Positions 36,001-48,058 of a stretch of 64,000 bases of DNA are shown piece by piece. A program made the translations under genes and the position numbers. This stretch comes from Globodera rostochiensis. Lineage: Eukaryota; Nematoda; Chromadorea; Rhabditida; Heteroderidae. The stretch covers positions 558,001 to 622,000 of the forward strand of contig JAEVLN010000006.1 of the NCBI GenBank assembly GCA_018350325.1, written 5' to 3'. Position 1 is the first letter of the stretch; each line of letters opens with the position of its first letter. The notes beneath the pieces were generated by a model. It searched no databases. It was given only the letters and a program-made list of their open reading frames with translations, and was not told the origin of the DNA.

Positions 36001-37359
36001 CACTCACTTGGTATCCAATCGCCTCAAAGCCGCGCAAAACGAAATCGAAAAAAGTACGCAAATTCTCGGGGCTCGGACTCGTCACAAAAATGTTCGTAAA
36101 ATTGCATCCGACCGCGCCGGCAACGGCCAAACCCATCGCAGCCGATTTTCCACGGCCTCTGGCAGCCGTTATTGAACAAATCGAATTCAAAGTTTTCTCC
36201 GTCACAACGTCGAGAAGACGGAGCAGAACTTTGGCCTGACAAAGTGTTCGGCACTTATTCAAAAGCGGCCCGATTGGTTTTGTGTCGACCAACGACTGCT
36301 GCATTTGGACGAGTTCCAACGCTTCATCGGATTTGGCATTCTGTCGGATTTGCATCCTTTAAACGACCAAATCCCCCCCCCCCCCAAATTTGCTACCTTT
36401 TGGGAGACGGGCATTGAAGAGGGCATTTTGAGGACATTTGAAGAAATGGGCAAAACATTTAAACAGTCGTCCATCACCACACAATTCATGCAGCTCGCCA
36501 ATGAAAGAATGAAACGTTCGTTGAACCTTCCCACAACGTCCGTGTGCGACTCCGTCCGGTAGCGTTTGTGAACGTCCTGAAGAATAAAATACCGTAAAAT
36601 TTGCTATGTTTTCAGCCGGGACCATGCTCATGGTAAACAGTTGTTTAAGAGAAGAGACATTTTGAAGAAGCAGCACAACAAGCCCACCACCTTCGACGGT
36701 TTCGACTGTCCGTGCCAAAAGGTTGGGGGTAAGGGCTTCAAAGTCTGAACAAATCCGCGATCAATTGGAAAAAACATTTTTGAACACCCTGAAGGACAGC
36801 CATTCCAAAAGTGTTGCCCAAAATGCGATGGGAGTCGGCATAATAGCAGTAGCGGATGTGGGTGGAGAGAATGAACTGCTCGAACATGTTTTCTTCCTGA
36901 TTTAAAAATTCACATTAGAACAACTCACAAACAGACTAAACACCTTTGACTGGACGACCAATCCGGACTCCTTCCTCTTTTTCATTTCTTTGATCCGCTT
37001 CTTTCCTAAAGTTTTTGTCAAGAAAAAAGTTCCGATTTTATTTAAAATGATTCATAGAAAAAGCCTGGCCCAATGGATATTCTCGCTTTAATGCCAAAAC
37101 GTACTGTGCGAGCTGAACTCCATCTCCTTCTTATAGCACCACAAAACCTTAATAACGGAAAGATTGCGTAACGACTATTACCACCGCAATTCGCCACCGA
37201 TGGTCGTCCCGCGACGGTTGCCTTGGCCAAAATGTGATGCAAAGTGACAACTTGGTCTTTGGCCTTGTCGCCGATAATGACAAAAACTGAACGCCATCGA
37301 TTGGCCACTCCGAGTTCAATCTGTGCACGAATTCGGCTGTCCAACTTTATGCGGCCCAT
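33034..37359 (-). CDS. nath-10: NAT10 / Kre33 RNA cytidine acetyltransferase
   Basis: Makes N4-acetylcytidine in 18S rRNA and tRNA using acetyl-CoA and ATP; nucleolar. Start at 37359 (MGRIKLDSRIRAQIELGVAN, SVFVIIGDKAKDQVVTLHHI). In order: ETVEGGGLVVLLLQNVSSLK near 36.67 kb; RecD-type helicase with Walker A AARGRGKSAA near 36.17; IDEAAAIPMPLVKQL-like block near 35.53; STTNGYEGTGRSLSLKLLEQ near 35.33; LADAPAHHIFVL near 34.75; GNAT fold RVAVHPNFQGMGYGSQAVRL near 34.36; GVSFGLTLPLLKFWKRQGFV near 34.04; tail RIAQYSRNLADLGLITDLLP and VGLQRKSVDFVAKELGLS near 33.4. Stop at 33034. About fifteen exons with short introns; exact ends not all worked out. Last gene of a four-gene run. Confidence 0.95.
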
Positions 37360-37509
37360 CGGAAACGGACAAAATAAATTATGAAATGTTATTTTGTCAC
37401 AAAATTCCAAATATTTAGCGACAAACGAACGTAATGAGTTTTAAGTGAATTTATGATTTATTTAACGCAAAATAAAATAGAAATTGAAAGTTATTTATTT
37501 GTGCATTCA
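37360..37509 (-). promoter_or_regulatory. Operon-like intercistronic spacer (NME6 to NAT10)
   Basis: 150 bp between the NME6 stop and the NAT10 ATG on the minus strand. The length fits a nematode operon junction with 3' end formation followed by trans-splicing. Confidence 0.5.
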
Positions 37510-38380
37510 CTAAACATTCTCCCCCTCCTCCTCCTCCCCTTCACTCTGGTGGTCTTCTCCCCCGCCACCCGTGCCGTTGTAATCCGCTTCCGACAGCGAA
37601 TACGCATCAAGAGCAAACAGTTCAATTTCAGGTCTTTCAATTGGCCTCATATTCCCCTCAAAAAGGCTAAATTCCCTGTAAAGTGAGTCCAAAGAATCGG
37701 AACCATGGCCTAAATTCAAATGCCAAATAAAAAACAATAAAGAAAAAACCCACAGAAATTTCTGGTATCCGAAAGTCCGAACATTTGCCGAAAATTTTTG
37801 TGTCTGATTTGGTCGAACTCCGCGCACCCGCTCAAAAAGATGTTGGCGAACAATTTTGACGGGCCGAGCAAAGTCCTCCAACGGTTAATGGCCTCAGAAG
37901 AGTCTAAACTTTCGTCTCTAAACAGAGAATGGTCACTGCCGTTGAAATAGTCACCAAAGTTGTTGGTCCGTCCCCGCAATTCCATTCTCATGGCGACGGA
38001 CGGACCGCTGCAGACGTGCCTTATGAGGCGACCATAATAAAATGCACCCTAAACAACACAAATTCGTTTTGGAGACGGCTGGTCGCCCCGGGGGATTCAA
38101 TCGTCAAAATGAAATCGGCGAATGGGCCGTCCCACTCCATCGTTATATGTCCCTGTTCCCACCTGATGCTTCGAGTAGAGTTCACTCGCCATGTCCGGCG
38201 ACACCAGTAGACGACAACCTTAATGATGGCAATTAAATTGTTAAAAGCTTTTCCAAAGATTGCGTTACCATCCGTTATCACAAAACCCTGACTATGCATG
38301 GCACTCAAAAGCCAACGAACGGCAATTGGGTTGGCCACGCCATCAGGTTTGACAAGGGCAAATGTCCAGGGCTTAACCAT
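37510..38380 (-). CDS. Nucleoside diphosphate kinase, NME6 type
   Basis: NME6 is a divergent, mostly mitochondrial nucleoside diphosphate kinase. Start 38380 gives WTFALVKPDGVANPIAVRWL, then (spliced) VITDGCRLLVSPDMASELYS, KHQGAFYYGRLIRHVCSGPS, VAMRMELRG, INRWRTLLGPSKLFANIFL, IRHKNFRQMFGLSDTRNFCH and GSDSLDSLYREF. The catalytic histidine is in RNFCHGSDS, with its cysteine codon split by the last intron. NME6 traits are the insert before the active site and the acidic C-terminal tail (HQSEGEEEEGENV). Exon phases agree throughout. It lies 283 bp after GET1/WRB and 150 bp before NAT10. Confidence 0.92.
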
Positions 38381-38663
38381 TTCCGAACTCTGAGGACGAA
38401 GGGTAAATCATCATTTAAATATTTAATTGTCTGAATTAAATGCGAGTTATTCGGAATTCGACCCAAATATTTAAGATTAAAATAATGAATAAAAATACAA
38501 TTTATGTTTATCGGAATACGTCACTTTCTCAATAATTATTGGTGAAATGTGCCCCCAGGCGGCTATAGAAGTTTCTTGGAAGTCTCTTTTCGAGCATTTT
38601 GCCAAATTCTCAGTACGAAAATCGAAAGGACTGACAGAGAAAAAAGACCGACGGATTGGCGAC

Positions 38664-39401
38664 CTAAACCGGACTAAATAAAAGTGACAATTCAATTTGG
38701 CACAAACTTTTAACACCGCTCCATCGGAAGTCGGCCACCGAAAACGGAAAGTCCAACAGAAAATTGAAAGGGTACAAATAATTAGCGTCGATTATGAAGA
38801 GTTTAGTGCCGTCGGAAGAATGAAAGGCCAATGCTAAAACATTTAATTGTTTTCTGTCAAATTAATAAAATGCCACCGACCCAAAGAAACGAAAAGTGCC
38901 GTCAGCCTCAAGGCAATGGCTAATTTTCGCGAGTTTGGCTGACTCGTTCTGCGGGAAGAGACTAAACCGACGGGCCATTAATTAGTATAATTAACGGACA
39001 ATTAGTAAACTTACTGATTATTTTGCATTTGTCCGTCAAATTGTTGACCCGCCGTTCAAGTTTAAAATATTGCGCAAAATCTGCGGTCGGCGAAAGCACA
39101 GACATTCGTTGGCGCGTCTCGGAAATTTCATTTTCCAACTCGGAAAAACGGGCGTCGTCTTCCCGGCGGCGGTCCAATTTGGAGGCAATTACCTCCAATT
39201 AGCGTCAATTAAATACAACAACAACAACCAAAAGTGCCCGCCCCATTCCGAGACAATATGCCCGGCAGATATGTCCATTACCTTGGCAATGTTGTTCATC
39301 CCGGCCATCAAACCGACGCTTAGTGCAAAAAGTAAAACCGATAAAATGCACTCAGTAAACGACAAAAATGTGCCAAAAACCCAAAAGTCCGTTTGACACA
39401 T
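38664..39401 (-). CDS. GET1 / WRB tail-anchored protein insertion receptor
   Basis: GET1 (WRB) is the ER-membrane receptor with GET2/CAML that takes tail-anchored proteins from GET3. MCQTDFWVFGTFLSFTECIL and LSVLLFALSVGLMAGMN form the first membrane segment. A cytosolic coiled coil follows after a splice (NIAK to VIASKLDRRREDDARFSELE, NEISETRQRMSVLSPTADFA, QYFKLERRVNNLTDKCK), the family signature region. Later exons give a hydrophobic stretch (KLAIALRLTALFVSL) and FIIDANYLYPFNFLLDFPFS, matching the YP..FLLSFP loop before the last segment. About 190 residues. Its start is 153 bp after the NDOR1 stop on the same strand. Confidence 0.82.
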
Positions 39402-39554
39402 TCTTCTTTTCTGGTTTTCTAATTTATTATCAAAATGGGAAATCAAATCAAATCAAATATGACATACTGGATGGAATCAAAACCATTATAATAAAAAAAA
39501 TTGAATTCAAAAAAGGTTCATTCATTGCGACAAAATAGGTAATGGACTGCGTGG

Positions 39555-41838
39555 TCAACTCCAAGTCTCGTAAACGATTCGTCCGCTGCGTTCCATTCCC
39601 TCAAAGTAATCGTCCGTCGCGCTTTCAGTTAAATGGCGCGTTTTGCGCATGACTTCTTTAAGTGCCGAGACAACCGCCGGGGGCATATCCCCGGCACTTC
39701 CGGCTATAAATATACGACAATCTGTTAAAAAAGGGGGGGGGGGGGTTTCGAGAGCATTCAGCAATAGGCACAAACAAACCGTCGTGCTCTAAAAAGCGGC
39801 ACACCTCCATCGAATGTTCGAGTATTTTATGTTGAACATAAATCTAAAATGATTTAAACAAAAGAATAAACCGAACTCATAACTAAACACCTTTTCCTTC
39901 TGATCCCTGGAGAATGCCGGGATCAAATTCGTTCTTGCGTAATTGGGCCATTCATCTTTGAAGTAAAAGTCCCGCTGGGCGCCTCTGCACCCGAAGAACA
40001 GCGTGATGGGTGCGAATGGACTGAAGCAAAATAATTATATTAAAATGGTGAGCATCGCCTGAAAGTTACCCGACGGACGATTCGTTTTCGGCAACTATCG
40101 ACCGATGTGGTGCAACGCCGGTGCCCGGGCCAATCAGAAGAAGCGGCCCCCCGCCTTTGCCATATTTGAAAAGACCGGGTCGAATCCGTACACGCAATTC
40201 ATCCCCAATTTTGCGGGTACATAAAAAATTACTGCACAGACCGAACCTTCGAAATAAAGTAAAGTTACCCAAAGAAAAAGCCGTGAGAATAACCTCGGAA
40301 ATGCCATTTTTTTGACTGAGTACATAACTTTCGCAACCAAAATCTGAATTATGCCCGGATGTGCTTGAGGAGATGAAGCAATGCTGAATGCTCGTGGACG
40401 AATCACTGGGAAAAACTCAAACATTTCAGTCGGTTTCAAACAGGACGAAGTTTTCGGAAAATCGCGCAAAAGTTCGGCGATTGTCCTGCGCGGGAAATGA
40501 CAATAAGCCAAATAATCTTCCTGAAGATTCGGAAATAAAGAAATATTATTTTTGCATTTTGCTTCGCTCACAATTCCCATGTCAGAGGACAGTTCCATGA
40601 GACGTTCCTTCTCCAACGGATCAGACGAACATTTCGCCAGTTGACGTAAGAAGAAGCGTTTGGGGATTGATTGGAGGTCAAAATAGAAGTTCAAGCAGTC
40701 CAGGAGAGTTATCGGAGCCGAAGCTGAACAAAATTAACACTTTTTTAGGTCAAAACAAATCAACTCACAAAAAAAGCGCGCAAATTGTGGACGAAATGGA
40801 ACATCGACGTCAGTCCGACAAATGTGAAAAGGCTCTTCCAAAAGGCTTTTGCAGTGAACCAAAGCATTCACCGCAATTTCAACGGATTTTGGAAGATTTT
40901 CTGGCAGAACCATCAAAACATCGCCAGGGGAATAGCTAATTAAAACAACAAAAAAATAAATCAAATTTATAATATTTGGAAGTTGCCTTAGGGCGGACTC
41001 AAATTGACCCAATGAAAGAGTAATTAGCCGCGTTTCTTGGAAATGGTTCGGGTCGGTGAGTCGTTCATTGCCAATGACCGATATCGGAAGGAATTTGCTC
41101 GAAGGGGGCAAATCGAACGGTGCAAATTCCACCAAAAATCTGCGCGACATAATTTGGGAGTTTCCGTCCAAATTTGGGCTCTGTCTGATAAAGAAATAAT
41201 AAAGTTAATTAAAAACAATTTTATATAAAACCGAATAATTCTTGACGAGTGAAAGCAATTCGGGCAGCCATTTCTCGAACACTTCGTCCACTCCCTGCGG
41301 GGAAACAAATAAAACAATTACAATAAAATAAATAAAAGCCGAAGAATAATGACCAAAGTGTGCTGTTCGTCTGCCAAAGCCAATTCCATAAGCGACGCCG
41401 CGCCAAGCTGTAACAAACGCCTGTACAATTTTTTCCCGGCAAAATTGTATTTTTGGTACGAACTGTCGCCCAAGGCGAGCACAGAAAAGTTCAACTAAAA
41501 ACAGTTTAAATGGAAATTGTTTTTTATTTATTTAAATACATTTGAAAGCCATTCAGATCCCAATTTCCTTGACAATAAATTACGCCAATTGTTTCGCATA
41601 TTCGTTGGCGCTTCGCCCTGCCCACTGGTTGCCACCACAAAAATTGCAATTGTCTCGTCACATAAATTCTAAAAAAACAAAAAGGATTTTGTTTAGAGTA
41701 AAAACATACCGAAATTTGATAATCATCGAAGGACATGCATTTAACCGAGACTTTTGTGTTGTCATTACGAAGTTCAAGCCAAATTTGTTCAGCAAAGTCT
41801 TGACCAGTCCCGGATTCAGACCCGTATAAAATAATCAT
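39555..41838 (-). CDS. NADPH-dependent diflavin oxidoreductase 1 (NDOR1/Tah18)
   Basis: Passes electrons from NADPH via FAD and FMN to the Fe-S assembly factor CIAPIN1/Dre2. N-terminal flavodoxin: [20 protein letters not shown] and [13 protein letters not shown] domain: [20 protein letters not shown] and [16 protein letters not shown] (the RxFSIASS motif). NADPH site: [15 protein letters not shown]. End: [20 protein letters not shown] through RIVYETWS. The ETW(S/A) ending and order match NDOR1 rather than cytochrome P450 reductase: no N-terminal anchor. Multi-exon, short introns; one contains a G13 tract near 39737. First gene of the four-gene run. Confidence 0.93.
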
Positions 41839-42687
41839 TGGGGCAATTCCAAAGAAAGCCGAGATGAAAAAATGTTGCGCAGCGCGTCATTTTTGCATTT
41901 TAAAATATACCGAAAAACATTTTGCCAAAAGTTTTCGACACGAAAAGAAATGAAAGTTTGAAAAAAAAAATTTTCGAAAATCCTGGGCGCCGCATTCATT
42001 AGCCATGATTTGTTAGGGATGGTGAAAATTTGAGAGGGGATCTGCCAGAGAAACAAAAGTTATCCAAAGCGAAGTCCGTTTACAGGTTTTTTCGAAATTA
42101 TTCCAAATAAATGGTCACCAAAAGTTGGCCAAAAAAAATTTTGTTCACTTATAAAGTTGGCAAATGGGGGAAATATTCCCAGCTAATCCCCGCATCCATC
42201 GCTCATTTCGCCAACTCTTCTTTGCATTTCCCCCCCCCTCCGGCCATTTGCCCCCCCCCCCCCCCCCCGGATCGGATTTCTCTGTTCTTCATTCCCTTAG
42301 TCCGTTCGATGTCCAGATTCAAACGGTCTCCTACCGTCTCCCCATTTTCCTTTGTGCTTGGCCAATTTCGCCGCCCCAACCAATTTTGGTGACTTCCGAC
42401 GACAATAAATTTTCGCTTAGAAATGTTTACATTTCGTCGCGATTGAAATGATTAAGCGAAATGAAATTGAAATGATTTTTGAATGTTTGTTATAAATAAC
42501 CTCGACATATGCCCGCGGGTATTGAATTTAAATCCTTTTTAATTAATTTGTTTTCTTGAACTTTTTTTCATTCCGAATCAAAAGCAGAGTATGAAAAGAT
42601 CAATTTGACAGACTAAGGACTTATAGCACAAACAGATATGGTTTATGTTCAATAATAAATCCATACACTCAAAAGTTTCTTGAAGCT
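41839..42687. other. Intergenic, no gene seen
   Basis: About 850 bp between NDOR1 and the four-TM gene; both lie on the minus strand, so it should carry the promoter of the NDOR1-led cluster. C-runs of 8 and 18 lie at 42230-42268. No conserved motif recognised. Confidence 0.45.
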
Positions 42688-43645
42688 TTACGAAACACTA
42701 AATTCCGTTTCCAAATTGAAGGCAAATGAACTTTCACGATCCTCAAGATAATGGTAAAAGCGGTAAATGATCTCGAAGAACCAGCACTGCAAACAAATAA
42801 ACAGCACACTGAGCAGCATGGCCATCGCAACAAATCCGCGAAGTTCTGAAATATTAAGCAAAGAGTTTCCCCCGAGGGGACATTGTTTGGTCGAGTTCTT
42901 TAGACTGACCTTCCCCATAGACATGCCAGTCGCTCCCTTCCCTTTTGATCCCAGCAAAATCTTCCGCTATTGTGCTGACCGATTTGCTCGAGAACATGGC
43001 ACAAATCATGAAGACCAAGAAGATGAGGCCGGACAGGAAAATGAAAGTCGCCTGGGGGGTAAAGAAAGACTTTTGTTTCCTATGCCTTCAGTTAGCCGAC
43101 CTGAAAGACGAGAAATGGCATCGTAAAAATGCGCTTCTCTTTGAACACAGCGTAAGTGAGGCTACCGTACACCCCGACAGCGAAAGCTGCCAATATCCTT
43201 TCGAAATGATTACGGTTGGAGGAATTATTCAATCAATTAGTCCCCTCGGCTTAATCTCCAAAACTTTGAATTGTTTTCAATTCCAAATGTTTGAGAAGAG
43301 TTACGGTCCGATTTGCTGGTTGAAGTGATTACCATGAGTAGATGATGACAGTTGAAGTCCGTCCAAATGAGTACAGAAGGTTGACCACCACGCCAATTAT
43401 CAGAGCAATGGAAACGAGACGAGCGGCGGTCTGATGCATCGCATTACATTTTCGATTGGCTTATTCACAAAAACGGATTTTTTGCAATAAAAACCCCAAA
43501 TTTGGGGGGGGGGTAAAATGTTTGGGATTTTGTGACAAAAGAAGGCTGACTGACTGACTTTTATGTGCAGCTTTTTGAAGCAGCAAAAGTATTTGGCGTT
43601 GTTTTCATCAAACGGAGTTGCGGTCGACATTTGCTGGGCGACCAT
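42688..43645 (-). CDS. Four-TM membrane protein (LAPTM/DUF7027-like)
   Basis: Five exons in agreeing phase encode about 200 residues. Short N terminus MVAQQMSTATPFDENN with CCFKKLHIK, then TM1 ARLVSIALIIGVVVNLLYSF, TM2 WILAAFAVGVYGSLTYAVF, TM3 ATFIFLSGLIFLVFMICAMF, a loop KSVSTIAEDFAGIKREGSDW, TM4 GFVAMAMLLSVLFICLQCWF continuing FEIIYRFYHYLEDRES. The CC near the start, four segments and the FF.ii..Y.Y ending resemble nematode LAPTM-like/DUF7027 proteins, probably endolysosomal or plasma membrane. The family name is a guess from layout; the gene itself is well supported. Confidence 0.75.
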
Positions 43646-44772
43646 TTTCCCAATTCCAAAATTGGATTATTAAATAAATGTAATTATATTTATGTATAGC
43701 TTCGTTTAATTGAATGATTTGAAGGGGAAGAGGCGAATTGAATTGGTTGGTGGTGGTCGAGTGATGTGTTGGGGGGGGGCACTGACAAAATCCAACCAAT
43801 CCAACGATACCCTCCAAATCCCCCCCCCCCACAAATATCCACGTCCCCCCCCCCATCCAAATGAATTTGCGTATATTTGCTCAGATGAAAGAGAGTGGCA
43901 TCCATCCACCAATTGGAGGAATAAATTTTATGAAAAGAGAAGGAAATTGCCGGGGGGGGGGGTCATCTACCAATTAGCATTTCTTTAGGCTTAACAATTA
44001 CAAAAATGGCGTCCAACGCTACAACTTTTGCCAACCTCACATGCACTGTTCTCTTCAATCACCGACTTTCTTCCCCCGCGGGGGTTTCCTCCTCCCAATT
44101 AACAACATCGCTTCAGACAACGATCATTTTTAAATCGTTTTTAACAAAAGTGATTGATCAACCAACGAGCACTGGAAGTGTTCAAACTAAAAAATTGGTT
44201 AAAAAAATTTCCGGGGGGCAAGAAAGCGATGATCAGATAGGCGACCACAATGCTCATTCCAGGCTGCCTGCTTTCGCTGAGCAGCTAAATTAATATTAAT
44301 AATGTAAGTAAAAGGAATTGGAACAGTCCAATAAAAACTTAATTTGTAAGTGCTTATCCACTACACCACGGATCCCCCCAATTTGACCTCACTCATTTTT
44401 GCTTTACCACCCCACTCACTGCGCCATCTAACAAACAAACAGACGGACACTCTTATGTAAATAAAGGATAATCGTTGTTAATGAGCATATTTATGACAAA
44501 AAATGATGTTTGATTAATTTATTTGAAGTTCTCTTACAAATTTTGTTACCATAAATTTCAATTGAATTTAAAAAAAAATAACAGAATAGTCGGGAATCGC
44601 CCCGCGGGAGTCTCGCGCCTGCCGAACTCCAGTTTAGACCAGACATCTTTTGAGCAAATATTCTATACAAAGTGAACGGTGAAATGGAAGATCAGCAGGA
44701 TATTACACCACGGGAAATTGTTTGAAATGTTTCACAAAAGAATTGGCTGAGTCAGTCCCCCCCCCCCTTCCG
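43646..44772. other. Intergenic with tRNA-like sequence and C-runs
   Basis: Holds C8-C10 runs near 43820 and 43850, a 38-codon minus-strand frame at 44141-44257 (hydrophobic start MSIVVAYLIIAFLPP) that might be an exon or tiny peptide but has no other support, and a tRNA-like segment near 44335-44385. No firm gene. Confidence 0.4.
44326..44386 (-). other. tRNA-like fragment (pseudogene or SINE head)
   Basis: On the minus strand, TCCGTGGTGTAGTGGATAAG is a near-standard tRNA 5' part with D-arm (box A-like), then a possible anticodon stem ACTT-ACAAATT-AAGT. A proper TTCGANNCC box B and matching acceptor stem are missing, so it is unlikely to be a working tRNA. Confidence 0.35.
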
Positions 44773-47391
44773 TTAGAGCCTCCTCCTCTGAATGGGACGG
44801 CAACTGGCACAACAAATGCGGGAGAAGTTCAGCACATGGCAGAAGGAACGGAGCAGTTCAGAACCAAACGACGAGCAAAATGATGGGTTAAGGTCGCGGC
44901 AGCCTAAAAATGGGGGGGGGGCTTTAATATACACCGGTTAGCCAATGTTTGACTATTCCCCGTCATTCACTAACCGAAATATTCGCCGTCATCGGAAAGT
45001 TCGTCCCCAAAAGAATCGTCGTTCAGTTGTTGGTGTTCGGAGCGTTTACTGAGTTTGGCTTTAATGGTGCACACGCCGCGAACACACCACTACAGCAAAA
45101 CAACAAATGGCATAATTACAATTACTAATAAAGGGTCATTAGTTTAAAGCCTCGGACCGGCACGACTCACTTTTCCTTCGCCACAGCGAGTGCCGTCCAT
45201 CATCGGCAAAAATCCTTTGGTTTCGCATGGCGCCCAGCGCCTCTGCTGGCGGTTTTTGCACCAGAGGCGACGGCACGGATCGGAATTGAGCAGCATAAAA
45301 TCCCTTCGCTTTAAATTGCAAATTTGGCAATTTTATGCAATAAAATGTTAAAGTAAAACTTACCCGACAAATGCCTGGAAAGTGAATATTAATAAATACA
45401 GTAAGTCATTCGATGTACCGTATTGGCTGCCGAATACGATTTGACACTGTTTGCCGGGGTCGAACTGCTCCCCGGGTTTGCCGTGCCCACGACTAACCAT
45501 CGTTGACCACCACTCGCCCTCCCCAACACCCGCCGGTGATTCATTGGCCGTTCTTTGTGCGTCATCGACCGATGTCATTAAATCAGAATTTAATTGGCCC
45601 GGGCCACTTTTCATCAGCAGGACTGAATTGGGATTCGGCGACTTTGGGAGGTCGGCGGAGGTCGACGGACGTTTGACCAAAGTGCTCTTTCGCCAAAGAC
45701 AATTTGATTCGGCCGAACTGAAAAAGCGTTTTTTGCAAATTCAAACAAATCGAATTAATTGCCTTAGGAATTGCTCAATTTGACGTTTTGAACAGTCACT
45801 AAGCACAAAAGCATTGGGAAAAGTGTCGCCAAATTCGGCGCTGAAAGTGTGCGAAGCCGAAATGGGAGCCATCAGAAAGTTTTGGCGGGACGAGCAATTT
45901 ATGTTCGCATCGGAGCCGTCATGGAATGCCCCGAGGCTGAAGAAGAAGCAACGGTTAAATATGGCACAATCATTGACCTATCCCCGCTGTTCTCAACCTG
46001 TGCGAAAGTTCGTGTGCCGCCACTGTGGCAGTGCTGAGGCCTCCGACGTCTTCGACCACCGAAATGCGAGAAGGACGGATTACCCGGCTTCAACTCCTCC
46101 AAATCGAATAACTTCTCGACCAACCGAAACGCTGTCCGCCCCCCGACAAATTGCGCGTACGTAGGCCATGCCCTGGGTAGCCGAGTCGTTACGCTGCGAG
46201 ATAAGGTCCATGCGCGTAAGCACCATAACGTGGTCGTGTTCAGGCAAAAGCCCCTCGCTGTGTTCAACCCAACGATGTGTCCACTGGACGGCACTGTAAT
46301 TGGAATATTAGCAAGCAGTTCAGCAGTTACCGTTACCGAAGTCCGTCCATCCGATTCCATCTGCAAATTGAGGCATTTTGGAATAAAGTCACAATCAAAC
46401 GGATTATCTCACCAATTCAAAAAAATACCAACCCCTCAATTCCTGCAGCCAACGCCTTCTCCAATCCGTCGTCATTCTCACTTAATTGTTCATTACGAAT
46501 TGTTGCTGTCGTTGCATTGTCGGGATTAAAAACATTTCCGACCGCCGCTGTTTCTGAAGCCGTCGATGCATTGACGGCATTTTGCTCGAGGGCAATAAGC
46601 ATCGGTCCCCGCAGGGGACAGTCTTCTGGACGAACGATAACCTGGGGGGGGGGAAGGCGTCGGATTCGGCGGGAAGGAAACGGACGGACGGACCATTGGG
46701 GGCCCGGCGAGTTGAAAGAGAATTTGGTGGGGAAGGGACGAATCGGCGGAAAGAAAGGAAAGACGGCCAAAGATCGTCTCCAACTATGGGAATTGGTTCG
46801 TTTAGCTTTAGGAAAGCAGCGGAACCTGAGTGAACACGCCCAACTGAAATTGGGAAACAAATACAAATTATCCCCTCGGGGGAGAAGCAAAAGGTAAAGC
46901 CTACCAAATAACGGCTCAGAGCGGTGTACGCTGAAAGTTAGGGAAGGTTGGTCTTCCGCTGCCCCACGCCCTCACCAGCGTATTCGTCCTCTCTGTACAG
47001 CTTCAGAAAGGTCTCGTGCAGAGAGTGGTCGCCCACCATCAGAATGCGCGCCTCCAACCGCTGTCTCTGCGGCGTTCGTCGGTCGTTCGCCGTCCCCCGT
47101 TTCGGGTGCTGCTCCCTCTTCTCCTTTCGTTGTGCCGTCTCCTTCGAGTACAGCTTGTCAAGCACTTGCACATCTTCTGCTAATGTGCCGTTGTCGACGA
47201 AACGAACGCTCTGACATTGTCACAAATGAAGTCACGTTTCCCTATGCTTTTGAGTGTTAGCATGCCTTGGTGAAAACGATGTTGTCCAAATCGACCATTT
47301 CCACCAACTGAACAGATTCGGATAGGACTTCGGCAAAAGGAATGAGCACAACGATGGGCAGCAGATAAAAATAACACATTTTTTGTGTCAT
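44773..47391 (-). CDS. mig-17: Secreted ADAM/ADAMTS metalloprotease, MIG-17-like
   Basis: MIG-17-type proteases remodel basement membrane in nematodes. Exon 1 (47266-47391) encodes a signal peptide CYFYLLPIVVLIPFAEVLS. After a GC-AG intron (47211-47265) comes SVRFVDNGTLAEDVQVLDKL and a basic stretch, then the catalytic domain: RILMVGDHSLHETFLKLY, HDHVMVLTRMDLISQR, VVEDVGGLSTATVAAHELSH joined by splicing to LGAFHDGSD. The zinc motif HExxHxxGxxHD is intact, and FLMAP is the Met-turn. Then FDPGKQCQIVFGSQY, PCRRLWCKN and DGTRCGEGKWCVRGVC (disintegrin-like/Cys-rich region of ADAMTS type). The final exon (44773-44903) has CRDLNPSFC and FSRICCASC, a six-cysteine PLAC-like module as in MIG-17. Exons between 46.1 and 46.9 kb are incompletely resolved. 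Confidence 0.86.
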
Positions 47392-48058
47392 TTTATATAA
47401 TTGTTCGATTCTGATCAAACGAAAATCGGCCAGTTGAGGTAAAACGGCGATTAAAAAAGGTGTGATGGGTAAAAAATGGGCGGCGGGGAGCGATAAAAGG
47501 GATAAAATAAATGGGGGGGGGGGGGGGGTGGGGGGGATATGGCTGTTCTTGGGCCATTTAGAAGGATCGGACCCGTGGGGGAAGGGAGTGATTTATGTTG
47601 TTGAAGCGGGGTGATGAGGGGGGGGGGGGGAGGGGGGGGGGGAGGGGGAGGGGGGGGAGTGATGGATGAGAGGGATGGGATGACAAATGGAATTGAACAA
47701 TTGAATAATGAAAATGAATGGGGACGATGGGACGGAGACATTGGATTGAGGGGGGGGGGGGGGGTTTGGGGGTTTTGGACGGGACGGAACGACCGTCGGA
47801 GGAAATGGGCGGGGACAGACAGACGACGGTGGGATGTTGAACTGTTTTCACTTTGGGTTGAAGATGCAAATGGGAAGAAGAAAAGTGTGGGAAATGTAAA
47901 AAACGCTGAAAAAGTCGGAGGGGGGGGGGGGGACAAAACGAATGGGCAATGGGCAATTGAAATTGAATTACCTATTGTAACATCATCTCACCTGTAGGTT
48001 TGTCGAATTGAACTGGTTTGGCCGCAGAAGTTCCTTCGGTGCTGAAGAAAGAGGGAGA

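Noticed and set aside
44577..44655. Possible second tRNA on the minus strand (GGGGCGATTCCCGAC resembles a T-arm)
   Set aside because: The T-loop is the wrong length and no acceptor or anticodon stem pairs properly.
47451..47997. Proline-rich or glycine-rich reading frames around the G-runs
   Set aside because: Homopolymer translation only; no signal peptide, splice logic or conserved motif.
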